The notes under the pieces are model-generated. The model had not been told where the DNA came from. It saw only the letters and a list, made by a program, of their open reading frames with translations, and made no database searches. Both the position numbers and the translations under genes were made by a program. From an uncultured Gemmatimonadota bacterium (GTDB lineage: Bacteria; Gemmatimonadota; Gemmatimonadetes; Gemmatimonadales; Gemmatimonadaceae), in the NCBI GenBank assembly GCA_946480295.1, contig CAMLIT010000011.1:1-62716 (forward strand): DNA of 62,716 nucleotides, written 5' to 3'. The number at the start of each line of letters is the position of its first letter. Position 1 is the first letter of the stretch. This document shows positions 1-8,667 of this stretch, one piece after another.

Positions 1-623
1 GGCTCGGCCACCGGCGCCTCGGCGGGCGGGGCCGCCTCGACGGTGGGAGCGAGCGGCACCTCTTCCTCGACCGGGGGCGGCGCCGCCTCGGTCTCGCGCG
101 GCGCGGCCGCGGGAGCAGCAACGCGCGACTCCGCCGCGCGCGGCCGCTCGGGCTCGGGCTGCGGGTGCTGAGGCTCGGCGATCTCGGGGGCGGCGGGTGC
201 CGCCGCTGCTTCGGCCGCCGCCTGCTCGGCCTCCGCTGCCGCGGCTGCGGCTTCGGCCGCCTGGGCGGCTTCCGCAGCCTTCGCGGCCAGCGCGGCCGCC
301 TCGGCGGCTGCCTGCTGCACCTCCGCGGCGGGGCGGCGCCGGCGGCGAACCGCGCCATCGGCTGCGGCTGGAGCGGCCGGCTCGGGCGCGGGAGCAGCCG
401 CACCACGACGACGGCGAGTCGTCGTCGTCGCCGGCGCGGCCTGCTTCTCGGCCCGATGGCGCTTCTCCCGCTCCCAGCGCGCGCGAACACGAGCGACCTG
501 GTCGTCGGTGAGCAAACTCAAATGGCTGCGCACCGGGACATCCATCTGCCGCAGAAGAGCGATGACCTCGTCGGCGGAAATCCCGAACTCACCAGCCATG
601 TCATGAACGCGAAGCTTGCTCAA
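1..623 (-). CDS. infB: translation initiation factor IF-2, N-terminal part (truncated by window edge)
   Basis: IF-2 is the GTPase that brings fMet-tRNA to the 30S subunit. Only the N-terminal ~207 residues lie in the window. The first ~50 residues form the IF2_N fold (begins SKLRVHDMAGEFGIS, with a GEFGIS-DEVIALL helix pattern), followed by a very long Ala/Glu/Pro/Arg-rich linker typical of high-GC IF-2. The G domain is outside the window. I chose the TTG start at 623 because the IF2_N motif begins there and AGGAGGG lies 3 nt upstream; an in-frame ATG at 599 would cut into the domain. It is last in the rimP-nusA-ylxQ-infB run, 8 nt after the ylxQ stop. Family certain, start fairly certain. 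Confidence 0.93.
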   Translation of the reverse strand, partial: MSKLRVHDMAGEFGISADEVIALLRQMDVPVRSHLSLLTDDQVARVRARWEREKRHRAEKQAAPATTTTRRRRGAAAPAPEPAAPAAADGAVRRRRRPAAEVQQAAAEAAALAAKAAEAAQAAEAAAAAAEAEQAAAEAAAAPAAPEIAEPQHPQPEPERPRAAESRVAAPAAAPRETEAAPPPVEEEVPLAPTVEAAPPAEAPVAE

Positions 624-631
624 ACACCCTC

Positions 632-964
632 CTACTGAGCTCCTGTCGAGCTCGATTCCAGCAGCTCGCGCATGCCGCGCGCGAGATCCCGGTCGACGAC
701 GCCGACCGCTGCCGTTTGCTCACGTCCAACGGCGGCACCGAGTTCCACCGCCGATGGTCCCTCTACGAACCTAATACCCCTTGCCTGCAGCAACCGTACG
801 ACCTTCTCCAAACTATGCCGCGACGCGTCGGGCGCGACGATGGCCAGGGCCAACTTGTCGCGCTTCGCCGCATCCCGCACCTGCTCGACCCCCACGACCA
901 CCCCGCGCGAGCGCACGCCAAGCCCAACGAGGCGAAGCAGCCGCTGGGCCGTCGCGCGCTCCAC
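632..964 (-). CDS. ylxQ: L7Ae/L30e-type ribosomal-associated protein, YlxQ-like
   Basis: A 110-residue protein of the L7Ae/L30e RNA-binding fold: short N-terminal helix, a GVRSRGVVVGVEQVRDA segment, a central LALAIVAPDAS strand/turn and a C-terminal segment ending in AVGVVDRDLARGM. Its place between nusA and infB is the conserved YlxQ position. Such proteins bind kink-turn RNA, but the physiological role of YlxQ is not settled. The start is GTG at 964, 6 nt after the nusA stop, with GGGAG within the nusA end as a possible Shine-Dalgarno. The YlxR (DUF448) gene usually found before ylxQ is absent here: there is no room between nusA and ylxQ. Confidence 0.85.
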   Translation of the reverse strand: MERATAQRLLRLVGLGVRSRGVVVGVEQVRDAAKRDKLALAIVAPDASRHSLEKVVRLLQARGIRFVEGPSAVELGAAVGREQTAAVGVVDRDLARGMRELLESSSTGAQ

Positions 965-970
965 CGTGCG

Positions 971-2311
971 TCAGCTCCCGGCGCCGGCCCCGCCCTGCTC
1001 CGGCGCCTCCTCCTCCTCCGATTCCGTCGTCAGCTCGTCGATGATCGCCATGATGCGCGTGGCCTCCTCCGGCGCGATGCCGGGGAGCTTCAGAAGATCC
1101 TCACGCTCGACGTCGATGATGTCGTTGAGCGTGCGATAGCCCGCATCCTCGAGGACGGCGACGGTCGCCGGTGGCAGACCCTGGATGGCCGAGAGCGGCA
1201 CGTCCGCCATCTCCTCGGTCTCCTCGGGCAGGGGCGCGAAGATCGGCGCCTCGCCGCCACGCTCCAGCCACTCCCGACTCGAGTAGAGGTCGATCTTCCA
1301 CCCGGTCAGCTCGGACGCGAGGCGCACGTTCTGCCCGTTCCGACCGATGGCGAGCGAGAGCTGATCGTCGTCCACGACGGCCTGGATCGTCTTCGTGGCC
1401 GGATCGCTGAAGACGCGCGCGACCTTCGCCGGCGCGAGCGCCAGCTTGGCGAAGCGCTCCGGATCGGGGGACCAGGGCACGATGTCGATGCGCTCGCCCC
1501 CGAGCTCGTTCACGACCGCCTGGACGCGCGACCCCTTCAGGCCGACGCAGGCGCCCACCGGATCGATGGAATCGTCGCGCGAGAACACGGCGATCTTCGT
1601 GCGGCTGCCGACCTCGCGGGCGGAGGCGCGGATGTCGACGATGCCCTGCTGGATCTCGGGCACCTCGAGCTTGAAGAGCGCCTTCACGAACAGCGGATCG
1701 GAGCGGCTCAGGATGAGGCGCGGCCCCTTGGGCGTCTCCTCGACGCGCTTCAGGACGGCGCGAATCGGCTCGCCCTGATGGAAGTGCTCGCGGTGGTTCT
1801 GCTCGCGATACGGAATGATGGCTTCCGCCTCGCGGAACTTGTTGAGCATGACCACGAGCTTGCCGCGCTCGATCTGCTGGACCTCGCCAGAGAGCAGCTC
1901 GCCGACGCGGGTGGAGAACTCGTCGCGGATGCGCGTGCGCTCGCCCTCGCGGACGCGCTGGACGATGCGCTGCTTGGCGGCCTGTACGGCGGCGCGGCCG
2001 AAGACGGCGAAGTCGATCGGCTCCTCGAGGACGTCGCCGGGCTCGAAGCTCTCGTCGTAGGCGCGGGCATCCTCGACGGAGATCTCGCGGCTCGCATCCT
2101 CGACGGTCTCGACGACGGTCTTGAGCAGGACGATGCGGATGTTGCCGCTGCCGTCGTCGATGTCGACCTCGGCCTGGACGTTCGGGCCGTACTTCTTCGC
2201 CAGCGCGGCCATGATACCGTCCTGGAGCAGCCCGTACAGTTCCGCGCGGTCGAGTTGCTTGACGTTCGACAACTCGCGAAAGGCGGCGAGAATATCTGCA
2301 GAACTGACCAT
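971..2311 (-). CDS. nusA: transcription termination/antitermination factor NusA
   Basis: NusA binds RNA polymerase, slows it at hairpins, promotes intrinsic termination and takes part in antitermination. The 446-residue protein has the NusA N-terminal domain (1-~130), an S1 domain (~135-200), the paired KH region with GVKGSRV-like GLKGSRVQAVV and AIGRNGQNVRLA motifs (~230-345), and a C-terminal helix-hairpin-helix region (LLKLPGIAPEEATRIM) with an acidic tail. ATG at 2311 has AGGAG 8 nt upstream. It follows rimP by 61 nt and precedes ylxQ by 6 nt. The operon leader contains a terminator, so NusA may regulate its own operon (see findings). Confidence 0.97.
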   Translation of the reverse strand: MVSSADILAAFRELSNVKQLDRAELYGLLQDGIMAALAKKYGPNVQAEVDIDDGSGNIRIVLLKTVVETVEDASREISVEDARAYDESFEPGDVLEEPIDFAVFGRAAVQAAKQRIVQRVREGERTRIRDEFSTRVGELLSGEVQQIERGKLVVMLNKFREAEAIIPYREQNHREHFHQGEPIRAVLKRVEETPKGPRLILSRSDPLFVKALFKLEVPEIQQGIVDIRASAREVGSRTKIAVFSRDDSIDPVGACVGLKGSRVQAVVNELGGERIDIVPWSPDPERFAKLALAPAKVARVFSDPATKTIQAVVDDDQLSLAIGRNGQNVRLASELTGWKIDLYSSREWLERGGEAPIFAPLPEETEEMADVPLSAIQGLPPATVAVLEDAGYRTLNDIIDVEREDLLKLPGIAPEEATRIMAIIDELTTESEEEEAPEQGGAGAGS

Positions 2312-2372
2312 CCAAGACTCCTGGTTCTATGCCGCAGGCGGCGGCCCCGTGCCGCCCGCCCGCAACGATCAT

Positions 2373-2828
2373 TTACCAGTGGAACGCCAGCCGAGCCTCC
2401 TTGACATCCGCCAATGGCACCCGACGCTGCGCGCCCCTCTCTTCCTCCAGCACCGCGACCTCCGCGCCTGGCGGGCCGTCGATCGCGATGATCTTCCCCT
2501 CGAACCTGCCGCCGTGCACCGGGCTGAGGACGTTGGCCCAGCGCCCGATGAACCGCTGCCATTCCGCCGCGCTGCGCAGCGGCCGTTCCCCCGGCGACGA
2601 CACCTGCAACACGTACCGTTCCGAGACGATGCCGCCCTGATCGAGCCGCTGCTCGAGGAGGCGCGAGACGCGTTCACAGTCGCCGATCGAGACGGCCTGG
2701 CCGTCTCGCCGATCGATGCGCACCTCGATGAGCGGACGCGACTTCGTCCCGCCGCTCCGCAACTCCACCAGGTCGTACCCGGCGGCATCAAGTTCCTGCG
2801 TCACAACGCTTTCCAGCGCGTCGTTCAC
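2373..2828 (-). CDS. rimP: ribosome maturation factor RimP
   Basis: RimP assists 30S subunit maturation and is normally the gene before nusA. The 151-residue product has the N-terminal alpha/beta domain (DAAGYDLVELRSGG, IEVRIDRRDG, VSRLLEQR, YVLQVSSPGERPLR) and the C-terminal SH3-like domain (GRFEGKIIAI to end). The reading frame stays open to an ATG at 2882, but that ATG lies inside a terminator hairpin and would add a non-homologous tail. GTG at 2828 puts the homologous start (NDALESVVTQEL) at residue 2 and is preferred. The Shine-Dalgarno is weak. First gene of rimP-nusA-ylxQ-infB. Confidence 0.93.
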   Translation of the reverse strand: MNDALESVVTQELDAAGYDLVELRSGGTKSRPLIEVRIDRRDGQAVSIGDCERVSRLLEQRLDQGGIVSERYVLQVSSPGERPLRSAAEWQRFIGRWANVLSPVHGGRFEGKIIAIDGPPGAEVAVLEEERGAQRRVPLADVKEARLAFHW

Positions 2829-2854
2829 ATCCCGTCGAGATCGATGCCAAGAAC

Positions 2855-2884
2855 AAAAAAATGTGGGGAGCCTCCCCCACATTT
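2855..2884 (-). terminator. intrinsic terminator/attenuator in the rimP-nusA leader
   Basis: On the minus strand an 8-bp stem (ATGTGGGG/CCCCACAT, 6-nt loop) is followed at once by seven T residues. It lies between the rimP promoter (2918-2946) and the rimP start (2828). It therefore sits in the 5' leader of the operon rather than after an upstream gene, and should stop a fraction of transcripts before rimP. Confidence 0.82.
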
Positions 2885-2917
2885 CAACCGTGCTCAGAAA
2901 CCGCAGCGCGTACCAGC

Positions 2918-2946
2918 AAACTAGAGCCGTGGGAGGGGGGAGTCAA
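2918..2946 (-). promoter_or_regulatory. sigma70-type promoter of rimP-nusA-ylxQ-infB
   Basis: Minus strand: TTGACT (2946-2941), 17-nt spacer, TAGTTT (2923-2918). The predicted start site is near 2911, giving an ~83-nt leader that contains the terminator hairpin at 2855-2884. Confidence 0.8.
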
Positions 2947-2990
2947 GTTGGGGCGCGGAGTGGGGCGCGGGGCCCGCAAGATCGCGAGAA

Positions 2991-3071
2991 CGTCGTTGGT
3001 CGTTGGTCATTGGCGAGCCGCTCGGGAAGCCAGTCATGGCATCCCGAGCGGTTCGCCAACAACCAACGACG
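2991..3071. repeat. large imperfect inverted repeat (REP-like hairpin)
   Basis: Outer arms CGTCGTTGGT (2991-3000) and ACCAACGACG (3062-3071) are perfect complements. Inner 18-nt arms (3010-3027 and 3042-3059) differ by one G/T pair, around a 14-nt loop. The left side also carries tandem GTCGTTG heptamers (2992-3012). It lies between pgeF and the nusA operon promoter; no T-run follows, so it is not a standard terminator. Confidence 0.75.
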
Positions 3072-3090
3072 AAAGACCAATCACGTAGTA

Positions 3091-3118
3091 CTCGTCCCTC
3101 GTCGCTTGTCCCTCGTCC
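3091..3118 (-). repeat. heptameric tandem repeat after the pgeF stop codon
   Basis: On the minus strand, four heptamers (GGACGAG, GGACAAG, CGACGAG, GGACGAG) begin directly at the pgeF TAG stop. This is one of about ten such arrays in the window. Confidence 0.7.
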
Positions 3119-3823
3119 CTACACCTCCGCGATCATCACGCCCAGCTGCCGCCCCTCGTCGCCGGCGCGATGCGAGTAGAAGCGCTGGTTGTCGCAGCGG
3201 GTGCACGACGGGCTCACGGTGATGTGCCGGACGCCGGCGGCGCGGGCGTGGTCGGCGATGAGGGCGCGGAGGTCGACCGTGGCCGGCGCGTCGGGGCGCC
3301 GACCGGTGAGCTGCGCGTGAACGTCCGGGCTCACCTCGTAGCAACGGCCACAGATCGAGGGGCCGAGGTGGACGCGGAGCTCGGAGGCGGGGAGGCCGCG
3401 ATGCGCCAGCGCGGCGATCCCCTGCTCCACGATGCGCGCCGCGGTGCCGCGCCAGCCGGAATGCAGGAGCGCGATCGCCCCCGACGGGTGCGCGATGAAG
3501 ACGGGCACGCAATCGGCGATGGTCACCGCCATGCCGGTGCCGCGCTCGATGGCGACGTGGCCGTCCGCCTCGTCCACCCGCAGCCAGCCTTCCCAGTCGG
3601 TGCCGTGCACGACGACGCGGTTGCCGTGCACCTGGCTGGCGGTGGCGAAGCGCGGGCCGCCGGCGCGCAGCTCGCGCCGCAGCTCCGTCCAGCGTGCCAT
3701 CACGTCGCGCACCGGCTCGGCCGAGGCGAGGCCGAAGCTTCCCGATCGGCGCGACGTCGTGAATGCCCTGATGCCGAAGGCGGCGAGATCATCGATGACC
3801 TCGGCCTCGCCGAGGATGCTCAT
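3119..3823 (-). CDS. pgeF: PgeF/YfiH-family (multicopper polyphenol oxidase fold) protein
   Basis: A member of the laccase-domain DUF152 family. Known members act as purine nucleoside phosphorylase/adenosine deaminase-like enzymes or as editing factors for peptidoglycan precursors. The 234-residue protein shows the family's zinc/active-site elements: ASQVHGNRVV, TIADCVPVFI, ALLHSGWRGTA, GPSICGRCYEV and a C-terminal CTRCDNQRFYSHR. ATG at 3823 overlaps the murA stop by 4 nt (ATGA), so the two are translationally coupled. That coupling to murA fits the reported peptidoglycan-quality role of PgeF, but the exact substrate here is inferred only. The stop codon is followed directly by a heptamer array. 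Confidence 0.9.
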   Translation of the reverse strand: MSILGEAEVIDDLAAFGIRAFTTSRRSGSFGLASAEPVRDVMARWTELRRELRAGGPRFATASQVHGNRVVVHGTDWEGWLRVDEADGHVAIERGTGMAVTIADCVPVFIAHPSGAIALLHSGWRGTAARIVEQGIAALAHRGLPASELRVHLGPSICGRCYEVSPDVHAQLTGRRPDAPATVDLRALIADHARAAGVRHITVSPSCTRCDNQRFYSHRAGDEGRQLGVMIAEV

Positions 3824-5115
3824 CCCTGTCGCCGGTCGTCCACGCGCTCGATGTGCGCGCCGAGGGCGCGGAGGCGCTCGTCGATGCGCTCGTAGCCGCG
3901 CTCGATCTGGCGCACGTTGTCGATGACGCTCTGCCCCTGCGCGCAGAGCGCGGCGAGCAGGATCGCCATGCCAGCCCGGATGTCGGGGGACTCGACCTGG
4001 CTGCCGTGGAGTTTCGACGGGCCGACGACCACCGCGCGGTGGGGATCGCAGAGGATGATGCGCGCGCCCATGCCGATCAGCTTGTCGACGAAGAACATGC
4101 GCGACTCGAACATCTTCTCGAACATCATGATCACGCCCTCGCACTGCGTGGCGGTCACGATGGCGATGGACATGACGTCGGCCGGGAACGCGGGCCAGGG
4201 CTGGTCCTCGAGCTTCGGCACGTGCCCGCCGAGGTCACTCTGGATCCGGCGCGACTGGTTCGCCGGGACGATGAGGTCCTCCCCCTCCTCGTTGCAGACG
4301 ATGCCGAGGCGCTCGAAGCCGAGCCGGATCGAGCGCAGGTGCTCGATCCCCGCCTTCTCGATGCGGAGCTCGGAGTTCGTGACGGCGGCGAGGCCGATGA
4401 ACGAGCCGACCTCGATGTGGTCTGGACCGATGTGGTGGGTGGTGCCGTGCAGCGGATGACCGCCCTCGATGGTGAGCACGTTCGTGCCGATGCCCTCGAT
4501 GTGCGCCCCCATGGACACGAGGAAGCGCGCGAGGTCCTGGACGTGCGGCTCGCTGGCGGCATTGCGCAGGACCGTGACGCCGCTGGCGGCGACGGCGGCG
4601 GTGAGCGCCTGCTCGGTGCCGGTGACACTGGGCTCGTCGAGGAAGACGTCGGCGCCGCGGAGCGCCGGCGCGCGGAGCTCGAACGAGGACTCGATGCGGA
4701 ACTCGGTGCCGAGCTTCTGGAGCGCGAGGAAGTGCGTGTCGAGCCGCCGACGGCCGATCACGTCGCCGCCCGGCGGGGGGAGGGTGACGCGACCGCAGCG
4801 GGCGAGGAAGGGCGCGGCCAGCAGGATGGACGCGCGGATGCTCTTGCAGAGCTGCGGATCGAGGTCCGCTGCGTCGAGCGTCTTCGCATCGAGACGGAGG
4901 GTGTTCCGCGCCTCCCAGTCGGCCGACACGCCGGCGGATCGCACCAGCTCGACGAGAGTCTCGACATCCCGGATGCGCGGGACGTTCTCCAAGCGGACCG
5001 GTTCGTCCGTCAGGAGCGCGGCGGAGATGATCGGCAGCGCCGCGTTCTTGTTGCCGGACGGGCGAATGGTGCCCGAGAGGGTGTAGCCCCCGTCGACGAT
5101 GTACTGCTGTGCCAT
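3820..5115 (-). CDS. murA: UDP-N-acetylglucosamine 1-carboxyvinyltransferase MurA (Asp-type active site)
   Basis: MurA transfers enolpyruvate from PEP to UDP-GlcNAc, the first committed step of peptidoglycan synthesis. The 431-residue protein has the EPSP-synthase fold with SGNKNAALPII (Lys/Asn substrate residues) near residue 20 and IRAGMAILLAAL near the C-terminus. The catalytic loop reads PPGGDVIGRR: residue 118, normally Cys (Cys115 of E. coli), is Asp. Natural Asp variants in Mycobacterium, Chlamydia and Borrelia are active and fosfomycin-resistant. I chose ATG at 5115 (AQQYIVDGG follows, typical of the family) over an upstream ATG at 5160. Operon with pgeF. Confidence 0.96.
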   Translation of the reverse strand: MAQQYIVDGGYTLSGTIRPSGNKNAALPIISAALLTDEPVRLENVPRIRDVETLVELVRSAGVSADWEARNTLRLDAKTLDAADLDPQLCKSIRASILLAAPFLARCGRVTLPPPGGDVIGRRRLDTHFLALQKLGTEFRIESSFELRAPALRGADVFLDEPSVTGTEQALTAAVAASGVTVLRNAASEPHVQDLARFLVSMGAHIEGIGTNVLTIEGGHPLHGTTHHIGPDHIEVGSFIGLAAVTNSELRIEKAGIEHLRSIRLGFERLGIVCNEEGEDLIVPANQSRRIQSDLGGHVPKLEDQPWPAFPADVMSIAIVTATQCEGVIMMFEKMFESRMFFVDKLIGMGARIILCDPHRAVVVGPSKLHGSQVESPDIRAGMAILLAALCAQGQSVIDNVRQIERGYERIDERLRALGAHIERVDDRRQG

Positions 5116-5186
5116 GAGCGAGTTGGTGGGTGGTCGACCGCGCACTGCGCAAGAATGCATCCGTCGGAGCGCGAGGCGGGTGCGAA

Positions 5187-5215
5187 GAATGATCAGGGGC
5201 TGGCGGCAGCGTCAA
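5187..5215 (-). promoter_or_regulatory. possible murA promoter
   Basis: Minus strand TTGACG (5215-5210), 17-nt spacer, TCATTC (5192-5187). The -10 is a poor match, so this is tentative. A 10-bp inverted repeat (5228-5237/5243-5252) lies between it and the divergent promoter at 5288. Confidence 0.4.
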
Positions 5216-5287
5216 GCGACGCGAGTCACGCGCACGGACGGCCCGTGCGCGTCGGGGTGCCCCGGACAGGGGTGCGGCGCGCTTCGC

Positions 5288-5316
5288 TTGACCCCGCATC
5301 CGGGAGCGGGTACGAT
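5288..5316 (+). promoter_or_regulatory. sigma70-type promoter of the membrane protein/phospholipase run
   Basis: TTGACC (5288-5293), 17-nt spacer, TACGAT (5311-5316). An ATG lies only 6 nt after the -10 hexamer (5323), so a transcript starting at the normal distance would have almost no leader. Confidence 0.72.
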
Positions 5317-5322
5317 GCTGGC

Positions 5323-5343
5323 ATGAGCACGGGACCGGCATGA
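5323..5343 (+). other. possible 6-codon leader peptide
   Basis: ATG followed by six codons in all (M-S-T-G-P-A) and TGA. The stop overlaps the start of the next gene as ATGA (5340-5343). It sits where the mRNA 5' end is predicted, so it could be a leaderless mini-ORF coupling translation to the downstream gene. Speculative. Confidence 0.3.
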
Positions 5344-5933
5344 TCGACACCTTCGCGCAGATCTCGCTGGTGACGGGCGCGCTCCTCAAGCTCGTCGCGC
5401 TGCTGCTTCTCCTCGTGCTCCTCGTCGTGGCGTGGAGCTTCCGCCACCTCGCCAGGAAGGTGGAGCGGCTGACGGACCGCGTGCACGGGGACCTGCTCCC
5501 CCTCATCCAGCACGCCACGTCGGTGGTCGACGACGTGCACCACGTGACCCGGTCGATCCGGAAGGACATGGCGGAGGTGCAGGAGACGATCGCGGCCGCG
5601 AACGAGCGCGTGCGGGCGGCCATGGCGACGACCGAGCAACGCGTGCAGGACTTCAACGCCCTGCTCGAGGTCGTTCAGGGGGAGGCGGAGGACCTGTTCG
5701 TCTCGTCGGCATCGACGCTGCGCGGGGTACGGTCCGGGGCCGAGGCCCTGACCCGGCGGGGTGGGCCGGAGTTTGCGGTGGACGATCTCGACGACGGCGA
5801 GGACGATGCCGTCGACGACATGGACGACACCGACGACCTGGAGATGGCCGATGGCAACGATCGCTCAACCGAGTCGACCGAGAACAGGCCCGCGCACCCG
5901 CGCCTCCGTCCGCGCGCGCGCGGACGTGGATGA
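5340..5933 (+). CDS. DUF948-like membrane-anchored coiled-coil protein
   Basis: A 197-residue protein with one N-terminal transmembrane helix (~15-33, KLVALLLLLVLLVVAW). A long helical region with heptad-like spacing follows (~35-125, resembling DUF948/YtxH-type proteins), then a very acidic Asp-rich stretch (~140-160) and a basic tail. Probably anchored in the inner membrane with the coiled coil in the cytoplasm. No enzymatic motif is visible. ATG at 5340 overlaps a 6-codon mini-ORF. Its 3' end overlaps the next membrane protein by 83 nt if that gene starts at 5851, or 8 nt if at the GTG at 5926. Function unknown. Confidence 0.75.
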   Translation: MIDTFAQISLVTGALLKLVALLLLLVLLVVAWSFRHLARKVERLTDRVHGDLLPLIQHATSVVDDVHHVTRSIRKDMAEVQETIAAANERVRAAMATTEQRVQDFNALLEVVQGEAEDLFVSSASTLRGVRSGAEALTRRGGPEFAVDDLDDGEDDAVDDMDDTDDLEMADGNDRSTESTENRPAHPRLRPRARGRG

Positions 5934-6282
5934 ACGCGAGGGCCAGTACGACCTGCTGACGGCGGCGCTGCTCGGCGTCGCGATCGGGGTGGGCACGACC
6001 CTGCTGCTGCGGCGGGGACCGGGGGGCGGCCGGCCCGTGTCGCCGCTCGTCCGCGGTGCGGCGCGCGCCGGACGCGAGGTGGCGAAGGCCACCGGGCGGA
6101 GTGCCCGCTGGGCGGGGCACCGGAGCGCCGAGATGCTCGATCACGTGCCGTACGAGAAGGTCGAGGAGCAGGTCCGGGACTATCTCGCGCGCGCCCGCGA
6201 CGCCATCGACGATGCCGTGGACGCGCAGCTGCACGACCTGCGTCGGACGCTGCGGCGGCAGCGGCGGCGCCTCGGGGTCTGA
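5851..6282 (+). CDS. small membrane protein with YtxH-like organisation
   Basis: A 143-residue hypothetical protein: basic N-terminal segment, one transmembrane helix (LLTAALLGVAIGVGTTLLL, ~46-64), then an amphipathic helical tail rich in Arg/Ala. ATG at 5851 has GGAG ~7 nt upstream but lies within the preceding gene; GTG at 5926 (8-nt overlap) is the alternative start and would still keep the membrane helix. It shares the layout of the preceding gene (membrane anchor plus helical tail), so the two may work together in the envelope. No catalytic motif seen; function unknown. Confidence 0.65.
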   Translation: MATIAQPSRPRTGPRTRASVRARADVDEREGQYDLLTAALLGVAIGVGTTLLLRRGPGGGRPVSPLVRGAARAGREVAKATGRSARWAGHRSAEMLDHVPYEKVEEQVRDYLARARDAIDDAVDAQLHDLRRTLRRQRRRLGV

Positions 6283-7200
6283 GCCTCTGACGTCGCTCGC
6301 CTCGCGTCTCGGCAAGCTCGCCCTGCTCACGGCGGTCGCGGTCGTGGCGGTGGCGCTGCTCCCCCGGGCGGCGTACGCGTGGACGCCGGGAACGCACGTC
6401 TTCCTCGGAGAGGCCGTCATGCGGTCGCTCTCGCTCGTGCCGTCGGCGATCGCCGACCTGCTGCGGGCGTTCCCGTACGACTTCCTCTACGGCTCGATCG
6501 CCGCCGACACGAGCATGGCGAAGAAGTACGCCCCCGTCGGCCGGCACTGCCACTCGTGGAACGTGGGGCTGGAGATCTACGACGAGGCGCGCGACGAGCC
6601 GCTGAAGGCCTTCGCCACCGGCTACCTCGCGCACCTCGCGGCGGACGCCATCGCGCACAACTACTTCGTGCCGAAGCAGCTCACCGTCACGTCCAGCACG
6701 TCGTCGCTCGGCCACAGCTACTGGGAGAGCCGCTTCGAGACGCACCTCGGGGAGCGCTACAGCCGACGCGCGCGGGAGCTGATCCTGCTCGACCACAGCC
6801 GATCCGACGGGCTGCTCGACCGGATCCTCAGCCCGACGATCTTCAGCACGTCGACCAATCGCCGGCTGTTCCGCGGCATGGTCTACGTCGCGGACACGGA
6901 GAGCTGGCAGCGCATCTTCCAGCTCATGACGGAGAAGAGCCGGTGGGACCTGGCCGATCAGGAGGTCGGCGCCTACCTGGAGCGCTCCTTCGACTTCATC
7001 ATCGACCTGCTGCGGCGGATGGACAGGTCGGAGCCGTACAAGCTCGACCCGTCAGGCGACCATCAGCTCAAGCTCGCCAAGCAGGTCCGGCGCGAGGTGC
7101 TGCGGACCGGCGGGGACGACGCGCTCCAGGAGGAGGCGAACCGGCACTTCGGGCTGCCGGAGGCGCACTCGTGCTACGCCGGTGAGCTCGAGGCGCCGCT

Positions 7201-8663
<1,463 letters not shown>

Positions 8664-8667
<4 letters not shown>

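Noticed and set aside
2829..2882. Longer RimP start at ATG 2882
   Set aside because: The ATG lies in the terminator stem and would add 18 residues unlike RimP; GTG 2828 fits the family.
5228..5252. Terminator between murA and the 5340 gene
   Set aside because: The 10-bp inverted repeat lies between divergent genes, has no T-run on either side, and so has no transcript to end; a regulator site is more likely.
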